Positions 23,701 through 31,338 of a DNA stretch of 64,000 nucleotides are shown one piece after another; position 1 is the first letter of the stretch, and the number at the start of each line of letters is the position of its first letter. The notes beneath the pieces were generated by a model. The model searched no databases, was not told where the DNA came from, and worked only from the letters and a program-made list of their open reading frames with translations. This DNA is from Ascidia mentula (Eukaryota > Chordata > Ascidiacea > Phlebobranchia > Ascidiidae). The stretch lies in assembly GCA_947561715.1 (NCBI GenBank), contig OX387199.1, forward strand, positions 1,617,001-1,681,000, in the 5' to 3' direction. The translations under genes and the position numbers were made by a program.

Positions 23701-25184
23701 AAGCAATAGTAGTCCCCCTTCGTGAGTCATCAGACCTGGAAATTGTTTTTGGCAAACAAGAGAAACTGTCACCAGGTGCATAAAAGTGAATGACCTCTAA
23801 AGCTCAATTTTCAAGATTTAATTGTGAGATACGGCCTTTAACTAGGGTATGGGTAATTTAGAATGTTGAAAGTTTACCAAAATGTGTTTGTAATCCAACT
23901 GTATCAAAACAATCGCAGCCTAAGCAACATACTTGCTCGCATAATGCTGGGTGACCAGGCCATTGGTGACGGCACACTTAACACACATGGCATGAATATA
24001 TTTGGATTTCAAACAAATGATAATTCTTAATTATTCATGTTACCACACACATCAACAAAACATATTATTCTTCATGTAGCGACTATTTTTGCCATGCTGG
24101 TAAAACACATGCTTGTTCGGATATCATCAATAATTCTATACATTTGGCCAGTTCAGGCCTTTTTTTATAAGGTTAGTAGTGTTTTGAAGCACTGATATGT
24201 AGAAGCTTCAGATTGTCAAGTTTTTTAGGTTAAAATCAACAATTTCATGAATCTTCAACTTCAGTCAAACAATTTGTTGAAATTTGGCCGAAACCAATCT
24301 TCCACGCACACAAATATTCTTGAACAACAGCAACAGTAAATGGCTTATGATTGTGTAGCAATAATAAAACGCTTATTGAGACAGGATATTTTGGCGTTAA
24401 GTCATAGCATTAACGATCACCAAGACCACACATATTCCATTCAAAAATGCTGACTGGTTAGATGGTAGACACAGACAAGCTAGTTATTGGTTTGTTTATA
24501 CATTAGTAGGTATTTATGCACATTAGTACTGTCTGTCTGCCAGTAAAACTGCTGCAAAAATGTCAAAACCTGAACATAAAGGTTCACCTTGTGTCATAAT
24601 TGTGATTCAGCGTGGGAGTGATGTATGTGGTTTAACCAGCAAAAACCAAAATAACCCACCGAGCTACCCAATTACAATGAAAAATATCGTTTGGTAAAGA
24701 ATGCCACAAGCATTAATATTCAATTTTACCCAAAACTCACTCTAAATATAAATTTAAATGGTTATAAAAGATCTTTTAAACAAAAAATTTTAAAACTATT
24801 TTCAAGAAGTAATCTGGACATACCGGAATTGTTTGGTTCTGGAACATTTTAGAACTGTCACCATCATAATTCTGGTCCATTCTAGTTGCTTTTGATGGCA
24901 ACTCAGAACAGTTTTGATCAACTGCAACTCTTTTTCTCTTTAATGTATGACAAAAATTAGTTTAAGTATAAGTTTGAATGGTTATAAAAGATATTTTAAA
25001 CATAAAATTTAAAAATTATTTTTAAGAAGTAATCTAGACATACCGGACTTGTTTGGTTCTGGAACTCTTTAGAACTGTCACCATCATAATTCTGGTCCAT
25101 TCTAGTTGCTTTTGATGGCAATTTAGAACAGCTTTGATCAAATGCAACTCTATTTCTCTTTAATGTGTGACAAAAATTAGTCTC
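7150..25184 (-). CDS. NLR-derived LRR gene A, lacking the NACHT core (multi-exon)
   Basis: Exon chain on the minus strand: 25184-25044, 22757-22293, 22031-21721, 21666-21336, 21257-21078, then LRR exons 20538-20377 (A), 20004-19834 (B), 19603-19550 (C), 19495-19331 (D), 18902-18750 (A), 18628-18458 (B), 18350-18297 (C), 17631-17473 (D), five A exons (16.7, 14.3, 12.0, 10.8, 9.6 kb) and the E exon at 7.2 kb. Splice phases agree throughout and all exons are open. By family knowledge, NLRs are cytosolic sensors whose NACHT ATPase drives oligomerisation and whose LRRs bind ligand. This protein keeps a Pro/Gln-rich N-terminus and a long LRR array but has no nucleotide-binding core, so a decoy, regulator or adaptor role is inference. 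The tail beyond the E exon was not found. Membership of the five distal A exons is inferred from order and phase only. Confidence 0.65.
7393..7500 (-). mobile_element. Degenerate hammerhead-like repeat, copy 1
   Basis: The minus strand has AGCTGCACTGATGAGACC and then AATAGGTCGATG, i.e. stem I strand, CTGATGA and stem II are kept, but GATG replaces GAAA and the stem III/stem I return strand does not follow. A sequence like the ribozyme's 3' half lies inverted 55-90 bp away (CTGTCTGGAACTCACTGATC). It is a rearranged, inactive relative of 51687-51884. Confidence 0.5.
7656..8300 (+). mobile_element. Penelope-like element fossil, copy 1
   Basis: Plus-strand similarity to the C-terminal part of a Penelope-like reverse transcriptase (LLEHLNSIETSIEFTMEREY) and to a GIY-YIG endonuclease (IPCADCDGVYIGETGR). 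It is broken and 5'-truncated. Confidence 0.65.
8340..9610. other. Repeat-rich intergenic or intronic DNA
   Basis: Holds a block (about 8.42-8.90 kb) shared with 36.44-36.68, 40.24-40.74, 42.05-42.55 and 44.55-44.95 kb. No gene recognised. Confidence 0.5.
9617..9778 (-). CDS. LRR exon type A (gene A, most distal A)
   Basis: A 162-nt phase 0-0 exon (acceptor GTTTCAG|ATGACG, donor CCA|GTAAGT) encodes MTSLNLRGNEVDDES and IEDLSLWDCKMTSGG. Its 3' flank shows the empty form of the hAT target site (GACCCAAGAAG). Confidence 0.7.
9886..10260 (+). repeat. tRNA-like-headed repeat beside LRR exons (8 copies)
   Basis: Begins GAGCTCCGGTAGCTCAGTCA (A-box-like) and runs about 370 bp. Other copies start at 11058, 12228, 14604, 16976, 37890, 39032 and 44262, always just upstream (in gene sense) of a type A exon. 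No clear B box was seen. It was probably a SINE that was then copied along with the exon unit. Confidence 0.6.
10528..10746. mobile_element. hAT-type miniature element, 219 bp
   Basis: Terminal inverted repeats CAGTGATTCCCAA / TTGGGAAACACTG. Target duplication CCCTAAGA (10520-10527) / ACCTAAGA (10747-10754), 8 bp as in hAT. There is no ORF. It sits just beyond an LRR exon donor. Confidence 0.75.
10789..10950 (-). CDS. LRR exon type A (gene A)
   Basis: A 162-nt phase 0-0 exon (acceptor GTTTCAG|ATGACG, donor CCA|GTAAGT) with strands MTSLKLDGNTVDDES and IENLSLWDCEMTSGG. It shares the hAT insertion with the 11959 unit. Confidence 0.7.
11698..11916. mobile_element. hAT-type miniature element, 219 bp
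   Basis: Same element and same site relative to the next LRR exon (8-bp flanks CCCTACGA / CCCTAAGA). It is a duplicate of the 10528 insertion, not a new one. Confidence 0.75.
11959..12120 (-). CDS. LRR exon type A (gene A)
   Basis: A 162-nt phase 0-0 exon (acceptor GTTTCAG|ATGACG, donor CCA|GTAAGT) with strands MTSLKLDRNKVDDES and IENLSLRDCKMTSGG. A 219-bp hAT-type miniature element lies 42 bp beyond its donor. Confidence 0.7.
12550..12606 (+). repeat. Short interspersed motif (about 17 copies)
   Basis: The motif ACTGAAACGCATGTTTTGCG, continuing GGTGGTACGTGCACCATAG, recurs near 7.57, 10.2, 11.37, 12.56, 12.7, 12.87, 13.36, 14.93, 15.09, 15.25, 15.73, 35.35, 37.03, 38.2, 39.28, 39.58 and 43.03 kb in one orientation. 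It may be a transposon terminus or a tandem sub-repeat. Function unknown. Confidence 0.6.
14334..14495 (-). CDS. LRR exon type A (gene A), copy in 2.4-kb tandem repeat
   Basis: A 162-nt phase 0-0 exon (acceptor CTTTCAG|ATGACG, donor CCA|GTAAGT) encodes MTSLNLGLNTVDDES and IENLSLQRCKMTSGV. The VDDESASAIASC core is shared with all young A exons; the changes fall on the strand positions after LxL. Confidence 0.7.
16710..16871 (-). CDS. LRR exon type A (gene A), copy in 2.4-kb tandem repeat
   Basis: A 162-nt phase 0-0 exon (acceptor CTTTCAG|ATGAAG, donor CCA|GTAAGT) with strands MKSLKFNENTVDDES and IDNLSLEFCGMTS. It lies in near-identical intron with the 14334 exon but differs from it at 18 of 162 bases and 13 of 54 residues. 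Confidence 0.7.
17473..17631 (-). CDS. LRR exon type D (gene A, module 2)
   Basis: A phase 0-0 exon (acceptor TACCCAG|GGCCAG, donor AAG|GTATTT) encodes DNIPHKLTVYGDKEACALSC and PPTLELTMTEVSTFAIKEV. A second AG six bases downstream could serve as acceptor, shortening the exon by two codons. It closely resembles the gene B D exons. Confidence 0.65.
18297..18350 (-). CDS. LRR exon type C, 54 nt (gene A, module 2)
   Basis: A phase 0-0 mini-exon (acceptor ATTTTAG|AAT, donor GAG|GTTTGT) encodes NQTNSEELMQIYIKSVFE. Its length, the VFE ending and the position between B and D are the same as in the other modules. Confidence 0.65.
18458..18628 (-). CDS. LRR exon type B (gene A, module 2)
   Basis: A 171-nt phase 0-0 exon (acceptor TTACAG|ATAAAA, donor AAAG|GTACCA) encodes IKSLDLSKTVIFKSMLPLLL and NVDELFVSKFKITENGI, two LRR strands of the B pattern. 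Confidence 0.7.
18750..18902 (-). CDS. LRR exon type A, diverged (gene A)
   Basis: A 153-nt phase 0-0 exon (acceptor GTTACAG|TTGAAA, donor CCT|GTAAGT) encodes LKSVKLIGCKVDDECAFKVA and EHLDLSGYNISDSTF. It is three residues shorter than standard A exons but keeps the VDDE signature and both LxLxxN/C strands. Confidence 0.7.
19040..19200 (+). mobile_element. Composite SINE fragment
   Basis: Tail sequence GTGGCTGATCCAGCTAGGCT matches 46580-46630. It is followed by GATCCTGCCAATCATGCC and GCATGAAACATTACC, which match the complement of the first segment of the 46.3-kb SINE. It lies in a gene A intron. Confidence 0.6.
19331..19495 (-). CDS. LRR exon type D (gene A, module 1)
   Basis: A 165-nt phase 0-0 exon (acceptor GTCCAG|GTGG, donor GCT|GTAAGA) encodes PDKIVLNSDEEACVFSCGLH and PSTLEVTFENISNF. 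The strand motifs KIVLNSDE and LEVTFENIS are LRR-like. It aligns with IPNKLTVxGDEEA and LELTMxEVS of the other D exons. Confidence 0.65.
19550..19603 (-). CDS. LRR exon type C, 54 nt (gene A, module 1)
   Basis: A phase 0-0 mini-exon between TTTATAG and GTTTGC encodes IKVEQEKIHEMLLNQMFE, probably a helical connector between LRR strands. The other three C exons have the same length, the MFE/VFE ending and the GTTTG donor, which makes this short exon credible. Confidence 0.65.
19834..20004 (-). CDS. LRR exon type B (gene A, module 1)
   Basis: A 171-nt phase 0-0 exon (acceptor TTTCAG|TTG, donor CAA|GTAATT) encodes LFSLDISEVYIPSSILQ and NINKLIVTKFKISKNGIK, i.e. two LRR strands. It matches gene B's type B exons (SLDISGT, NVNKLYxSKFQIS). 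Exons B, C and D always occur in this order. Confidence 0.7.
20377..20538 (-). CDS. LRR exon type A, diverged (gene A)
   Basis: A 162-nt phase 0-0 exon (acceptor GTTTCAG|ATACC, donor CCA|GTAAGT) encodes two LRRs: IPSLWLKGFEFDETNKSELA, then EALCLSGCSVSS. It is the most divergent A exon and the first of the array in gene A. The later copies are far more uniform, which fits an old proximal and a young distal array. Confidence 0.65.
20676..20701. repeat. (AT)n microsatellite
   Basis: About 13 AT dinucleotides in a gene A intron, upstream of the first array exon. Confidence 0.9.
21078..21257 (-). CDS. Gene A linker/LRR-like exon
   Basis: A 180-nt phase 0-0 exon (acceptor TTGACAG|GACTTC, donor GTAAGT) encodes 60 residues including QLIIDTQENGFLDTNQSKNF. 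The spacing LIIDxQENGFLD resembles a degenerate LRR. No counterpart was seen in gene B. It sits between the NACHT remnant and the regular array. Confidence 0.55.
21336..21666 (-). CDS. Gene A exon homologous to the C-terminal end of the NACHT exon
   Basis: A 331-nt exon (acceptor TTTACAG|G, donor CAG|GTGTGG) starts QNFEEMTEKKNLLKELC and ends YRGSLEVLFDQISQQIQV. It aligns with the last 110 or so residues of gene B's NACHT exon (AEKKNLLKGFC to FYHGSLKVLLNQLCQRIQV). Nothing upstream of that point survives: no Walker A, Walker B or winged-helix segment. The acceptor seems to have arisen inside the ancestral NACHT exon. Confidence 0.7.
21721..22031 (-). CDS. Gene A Pro/Gln-rich exon 2
   Basis: A 311-nt exon (acceptor ATTATAG|GATTCC) begins like exon 1 (DSLPYDVGQTNIPQ versus DCLPHDLGQTNNPQ) and ends with GILHPRAMIP, then AQPTLHNYEQ. 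The latter part matches gene B exon 57799-57997 (GILHQRGMIP, AQPALRNYEQ). The donor AC|GTTTGT is chosen because it leaves phase 2, matching the single G that opens the next exon; the type C LRR exons also use GTTTG donors. The resulting intron is only 54 bp. Confidence 0.55.
22293..22757 (-). CDS. Gene A Pro/Gln/Asn-rich exon 1
   Basis: A 465-nt phase 0-0 exon (acceptor TTTAG|GATTGC, donor CAG|GTAAAC) encodes 155 residues of low-complexity Pro/Gln/Asn/Tyr sequence. Two internal repeats start NPQSTQPGQG and end PQIPQQPNQ; between them lies PSQPYPNPAGYTPYQHY. There is no stop and no recognised fold. Gene B has no counterpart to this exon. The composition suggests a disordered, possibly self-associating or SH3/WW-binding segment; that function is inference. 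Confidence 0.65.
22758..24823. other. Gene A intron
   Basis: Its 23.04-23.45 kb part matches the gene B intron at 58.1-58.5 kb, and part (23.04-24.0 kb) matches 49.13-49.72 kb. No exon seen; a minus-strand open stretch at 23545-23781 matches nothing I know. Confidence 0.5.
24824..24960 (-). pseudogene. Tandem duplicate of the gene A first coding exon
   Basis: This is a second copy of the preceding exon, made by a tandem duplication of about 215 bp (24.75-24.96 against 24.96-25.18 kb). It keeps an open frame, the same MDQNYDGDSSK segment with its ATG at 24880, and the GTATGT donor. The TTTTGCAG acceptor seen in the other copy is absent, so it is either dead or used as an alternative 5' exon starting from its own promoter. 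Confidence 0.5.
25044..25184 (-). CDS. Gene A first recognised coding exon
   Basis: This is a 141-nt open exon. The acceptor is TTTTGCAG and the donor is GTATGT, entering and leaving in phase 0. It encodes a short basic stretch (LKRNR) and then MDQNYDGDSSKEF. The ATG at 25100 (AGAATGG, A at -3 and G at +4) is the likely translation start, because the gene B counterpart has an in-frame stop upstream of the same ATG. No domain is recognised. Confidence 0.6.
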
Positions 25185-28100
25185 CTGCAAAACAGAATGT
25201 TTGTCTCTTGCATCAAAAATGTACAAAAAAATATCCCCATACATTCCAATAAATTGCACTATAAAAAGTAGTATATATTATATAATATAAAGCAGTACTT
25301 TATAACAGGTAGGAAAAGAAATATAACAATTCTACTTCCACCTAAACTAACAAATCAAGGACAAAATTTTGACATTGCATTTTCACCATCAAATATAGCC
25401 GGTCTAACAATACCTTATTACATCCCACTATTTGCTGATCTTTGCAAAAGGTAATCAGCAAATAAGTTACAAGAAAAAAAAAAGGTTTAAAACATGCTGG
25501 CTTGCTACTTCCATTTATACAACAACTAACTTGGTTATGCAACATTTACATCATAATAAAGTCATTCCTATCTATCACTAGGCCATTGTTCCTTTATACA
25601 GTAGTTTAGGTTGTTGGAATTTAATCAAAAGGTGTTTGCGACACAACTATAAAAAAATTCATAGCTCATGCAACATACTTGCACGCATAATAAAACTGAC
25701 AGTCAACATTTGTGCAATGAAACGCACTTGGACGACATCCAATATTTTAAAAGAACTTTGAAAAAACTGATATTTAGGGAAGTGGCCAAAACGAATATCA
25801 GGATATTTAACAACATTTTTCACAAAAATAGCGGTTTTCAACCACAGAATACTAAAACACCAAACCCATAATCCGAAGTAAGCTACAGAAACGGTTATGA
25901 GACATTATGAAGTCCACAATTAAAAATAAGGTTTTCGTTACTTTACAACTGTGGGTTTTGTTTAGCTCACGTACGTGTGTATTATATAGGATATGTGAAA
26001 ATAAATGCTTGCTATTCCTCCGAAATTTACAATAAATAGGAACAAAATAAATTCAAAGCAAGAATGAGCGATTATCTCATACAAAGACCCTGATTGGGTG
26101 ATAAGCAAAAATCAAATGTGCATGTCAAACCCTAGAATATTGGACCTGTAGTATTCTATTGGACAAACGCCAAACGCCTCTATTGTACAAAGATAAAGTG
26201 AAAGCAGGGCAAAAAACTTAACAAAAGAGAATAAAAATCAATTACATTGCGGCCCTTTTTCATGCTAGATCCATCATCCACAAACTGGAAAGATATGAAA
26301 CAAAGAGAGATCTTCATAATGCGCAACAAAAACTTAGTTATACAGAAGGAAGCTGAAGAGCAAGAGAGTTTTCTACCTACAAAACAACCGCCTGAAGGAT
26401 CATTCACCAGTAAAAGCAAACTTTTCCATTCCGAACAACGAACTGTTTGGTGATGAAGTAAACAGAACTTTAACCTGCGAAGCGAAAGCTTGATGGTGGC
26501 AGAAAAATTCAGATCGAAATAAAAGTGAGTGGGTGACCCATATACCTAGAAGAAAATCTGACCAACACTGCTGTGTCAAGTATTGTTCGTTACAAGAACA
26601 ATTTGTTTGAAAGTTAATTGCGCGCTGTGTTGTTGCCAAAAGTTAAAGCCTAACCAAATACAATTACAAAACAAGCGCCTGTTCTGAGACTAAAGTACAG
26701 AAATTATACGCCCAATTGCATTATTTTTACTTCATAAAAGTAACACAAAGTTACTTTGTCCTATTATGACATCAACTGTGGGATCAAAACGTGTACATGT
26801 TATTAAATTATCTGTGGAACGCTGAACAAACACTTGGTTGCCAAACTCGTTGATGTAACATTTGCGTCAATCCTCTGTAGCCGTAAAGCAGGGGTTTCCA
26901 AACTGCTGGGTTTGTGGCAACTGAACATGTAGGGTTGGTACAACAAAAAGTGGAACTTACAGTATGTGCACTGTTACAAATAATTGCTGCAGTGAATCAT
27001 TGGCGTCATGAATGTTATTATAGATTATCGACCTTAAAAGCGCCAGCACTCGTTATGTATATATATCTTGACAGTCTGACTACCAGGCAACCTCCTAGTC
27101 AGTTAGTCCACAATGTAGCAAATTGAGAAGAGCTTGAAAAGCTAATGCTGTTGGCCATTCAAATAAAGTTGTTTAAAGAGGTTGGAACCGGTTGGTCGTT
27201 TGACAAAAAAGCAAAACAATCAAAAAAATGGGATCCCATTGAATGAAAAACTACACAAACGTCACCCAGGAATCAGGTTTATCACAATAGGTGGCGGAAG
27301 TTGGCAAAATGAAAATATACATCATGTGATCATGTAGCAACCAATCAACAACACAACAAGTACTTTACAACCGAAACTTGCGGTAGCTGAGTGTTTTTGT
27401 CCGCAATGGGTAGATAGTTGCTGCAATAAAACATCACGTTTGCAGTAAGTTGAGCGACAAAAGCTCATAAAAAAATATTTTATAGTTGTAACGAGACAAT
27501 TGTGATATTTCCACTTCAAAACCCCGCAACACCACTGGTAAGACGATTTAACGCGTCACTAACAAGGAAGATACTTTTACACCGGGTCACAAAGTTTTTT
27601 CCAAACTTGATCCACATTCAGCCTATGTAACATAGAAATCTGTGCGAATATTAACGCTACGATTTCGTGTAGTATTGCAACTCATATTTGTATACAAAAA
27701 TAACAGGTGGTGGCCCTGTTTACACCTAATCATTAAAATTCTCACAGATTTCTTTTTTACACAGACTTATACGTGTATCAAGTTTGGAACAAACTTTGTG
27801 ACCCGGTGTAGTAGTATTTTCCCACTTCACAAGAGAAGAACTTACCACGCTTGGTTGCTTGTTGACCAGATGAGTTCTACAAAGAGATTGGAACCGGTTG
27901 AATGTTTGAAGTTAAAACAAACGTCCCAATAATTTTTCTGCGAAGAAAACTACACAAGCGCCATTTGCGTCAAGAATGTGATAAACAAAAAATAAATGCT
28001 TAGACGAAAAGTTTTTTTTGGTCTCAACTTCACACAAAATACACTGGGTCACTATATAGGCTTGTACTGTTATCAAGTCATTTAACTATAATTGTTGGTC

Positions 28101-28395
28101 AATAAATATGTAACAAATTATATAACTTTGAAACACAGGAGGTCGAGGTATTTTTTAAATCAAACCACGATTGGTGTGAAAAGGTTTGGTTATCCTGGTA
28201 AAGAAAATGTTTTCTACGAAGCAGATCTGACACAAGTCGTCACGGTAGTTGGTTAAATACAACAGCACTTATTTCAACATACTGTGATCGTAGCAACACA
28301 AGTTCTTTTACCAACAAGGTCTGGCGACCGAGGTACAAAGTTTCGGAAAACAATCGCCCTGTCTACTTTTCTACGCGAACGAGCGATGCGGCACA
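25185..28395. other. Upstream region of gene A
   Basis: 25.31-25.87 kb matches regions upstream of gene B (59.34-59.72, 60.65-60.95 and 61.2-61.35 kb). An end-like CAGGGGTTTCCAAACTG at 26889 suggests a hAT end. A GGTTGGAACCGGTTG segment occurs twice (27.18 and 27.89 kb). No promoter motif could be identified. Confidence 0.45.
26240..26510. repeat. Diverged copy of the segmental-duplication edge
   Basis: Matches 61800-62100 (AACAACGAACTGTTTGGTGA, GCGCAACAAA, ACAGAAGGAAGCTG). It carries the same short open stretch (minus-strand VKVLFTSSPNSSLFGM) as positions 1-60, 28.73 and 62.04 kb. Confidence 0.6.
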
Positions 28396-29450
28396 GAGGC
28401 GCCACCAAGTGTCAATAATACATAGTTTTGTTGGTGGACTTTTTCCAACAATCAAGACCCTGTTGGATTTACATTTTGACTTTAGCGTTGTGTAAGTGAT
28501 GAACTTAGAGGTTAAGTATCGCCTATAATAAACAAACTGGTCAAATGATTGCTGACAAAACCGATATTCCGTTCTGTTGTAAAACAACTTAGGTGCGTCC
28601 TGTTTCCATGCCAACACTCAATATTGATTGGACATTTACGAAATTATCTGCATTCAATCGCAAAAAAAGAGAACCTTCTACTCATAAAACACCCGACCGG
28701 AGAATCATCAACCAGTTAAAGCAAACTTTCCCATTCCGAACAACGAACTGTTTGGTGACGAAGTATACAGAACTTTAACCTGCGGAACGAACATCTGATG
28801 ATGGCGACAAAAACCCACAACGTAATGTCAATAAAGTCTGCGGGAGAATTATTCCTTACATTTAATCAATACCGCCTCCAGTGACAGAAGTGCATCTAAT
28901 AAGCTTAAGGTTCTTAGCAACCGTTGCCAACTAATAAATTCCTAGTTTTTTAAACAGTGTATTTTTACTTTACATGTTTCGTGCAAACAATTTCACAAAA
29001 ACAACAAAATGTATTTTTTCCAACGGCAGTTTTGCATTCGTGGCAACCGGATTCGGCCACTAAGCTGGGTGATCAGACGTGGTATTGGGCCGCGTTCACC
29101 CAACTACAATTCATTTACTTAGTGCAAAATCACATTACATTGTAACCGTTCACCTTCAAACGTTGCTGCTGTTCCGGCTACAGATAAGATACGCTTAAAT
29201 AACATCGACGTGAGAATATATGTATGTTGGCTCAGTGCCGGAATAACTATTTAAGCAAACATGGCACATGTCTTAGTTGCTGTTAAAAATCTAGGCTAAC
29301 TTAAATAACTTTATGATGTAAAGTATGCGATTCAATCAAAATTACCTTTTATTTTTGATTGAATATTTCAGGCGTTTCACTTCACCATGATACAAAGTAC
29401 TTTATATTATTTATCAGCTGTGTTAGTGAAAATGAAAGGTAAAAACTAAC

Positions 29451-31338
29451 CTGTACAAGCCGACACCGAGATACTCCCAGTCATAATAACGACACATCCA
29501 ACGTGCGAGTAGTAAATGAACGGCGTTGACTGGATTGGAATCAGACTCTTGACCTCTGCATAACATTTGCTCGATGACAGCTTTTCACACAAGTTTCACG
29601 AACAGAAATTGCTCAAAATGTTTAAACATCAGATTTATTGGTACTTTACAAAGCATGCAAGCAAAAGTGATTGTTATTCACGAATAATGCGTATTATTAG
29701 CACTAATATGAGCGTTTAACTTGGCTTATGATGTCAAAATACTTGAAAACCCAACCCAAAGATAAATTGGTAACATTGAAATTATATGGGTATAGTTTAT
29801 AAATGCTGATTATTATCGACACATGCGATTTGATCGCAGGTTTGGTCACAAATATTCTCACCTTACAGAAGATTTTTCTTCGATATAAAACCAGGTAATC
29901 CTGAGCGAGAATCGACCGATCATCCAATTGCCTGCCCTAATTACAACTTACACTTAAACGGATGTGGTGGTGGTGGGGATTGTGGTGTTACCCAAGTAGA
30001 GACTCCATGTAACTATTGGTCGAAATGTTGGTGTACGTCACATTGCATCCAGTGACTCTGAAAACGTGCAGTTATCAGTATAAGTGGGAAGCAGACGCTT
30101 GGAGTCGGGATCTTCTACGTTGATCAGACTTCCGAGTGCAAACCAGAGAAACAACTTGTTCAACCAAGCCGCCATGCAATGAAGTGATGAATAATAGAAA
30201 ATATTATTACATCATTCAATACAAGATGTAAACATTCCGATTCTTGACCATTTCAACGCTTCTATGATTGAGAATGTGATGAAGCGGATGGTATGCGAAC
30301 TTGAAGTACGCTGTCATCGTTAGTGTTTTAAATGTAACAAAATCGTCATTCTTTGGTCAAATTTGTCAATATTTAGTGATTTTATCGGATCGCAACATTT
30401 CAAGTAGGCGTACGCTACACATCCCCTGCACATAGCTATCAGCGTAATGATGATATTCGGGATAAGAGCAGTACGGACGGCACTGCAAAACGACTTTATT
30501 GGTTTTGTATGGTTGTAGACGGGTCACTCGGTACTATCCATTACTGGTATTAACTCTCCAACAAGGGTAAGCTTCAGTTATGCCTCAAGCAATTATTAAC
30601 ACCAATGATTGAATTAAAAACTCATATTCTTATTCTCGCTCATATTTTGCAAACCAATGCAGGCCAAAAATACACAACCATTCGTTTCGTTAACGGAAAG
30701 TTACATTCTTGCGTCTTTGATAGATTTCCAAGTCAAATATCGTTAGCAAACTGACTGATTTAAACACGCTGCTTTAGTTCTTAAGATGCGTAATCCATCC
30801 ATACGCGTCCAGAAGGTTGTTCGAAACCTTGAATCCAAATCAAACTGCCATGTTTATCTCTTAAATGTAATAAACATTGGGTCCGAAACGCAAACGTCAA
30901 CCCTTTCTAACTGCGTCACACACGATAACGTTGGGGAACCACCTGACAAGTTTCTTTCAACTCAGGATTCAAATAAGCAAAGTAAACCTGATAAATGGTG
31001 TTGAGTCGAAGGCGGTGAATCAAAGGAATATAGAAGACGCAAGCAACCAATGTCGGTGCAACCATAGTTGAAGGAATACCAAATCGTCACCATTCCGAAC
31101 AGGTTGGTCTGCGGTGGAAAAGCGAGGACGGTGATTGCAGATATGAAGGTAACGGCGATGGAAAAGTCGACCGGTACCTGTTGGTAAAACTACTCCTTTA
31201 CCGTGGACTTCAGAAGAATATCAATTTTATGTTTGGACTTACTGGTGACTTCTTTCTGCCACCATAAAAGTAGTTCTCAACAATTTTCTTCCGTCGATCG
31301 AAGAAGATTCCGAAGGCGGCGGAAAGCACGAGGGGAAC
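29451..31338 (-). pseudogene. SLC5-family symporter relic, copy 2
   Basis: The second copy of the same gene has pieces 31338-31243 (32 codons ending GGRKKSP, with an intact GTAAGT donor that the other copies lack), 31177-30988 (same internal frame shift), ~30482-30350 (AVRTALIPNIIITLIAMCRG, YAYLKCCDPIKSLNIDKFDQ in one open frame), ~30180-30058 (FALGSLINVEDPDSKRLLP) and 29555-29451 (TM piece ending in a GTTAGT donor). It is the best-preserved copy, but it shares the frame shift with the others, so inactivation probably predates the duplication. Confidence 0.6.

Noticed and set aside
23545-23781. Minus-strand 78-codon ORF in a gene A intron
   Set aside because: It depends on a non-ATG start, has no recognisable domain, and no counterpart in the matching gene B intron.
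26889-26925. Full hAT element starting CAGGGGTTTCCAAACTG
   Set aside because: Only one end is visible; no matching inverted end or 8-bp target duplication was found downstream.
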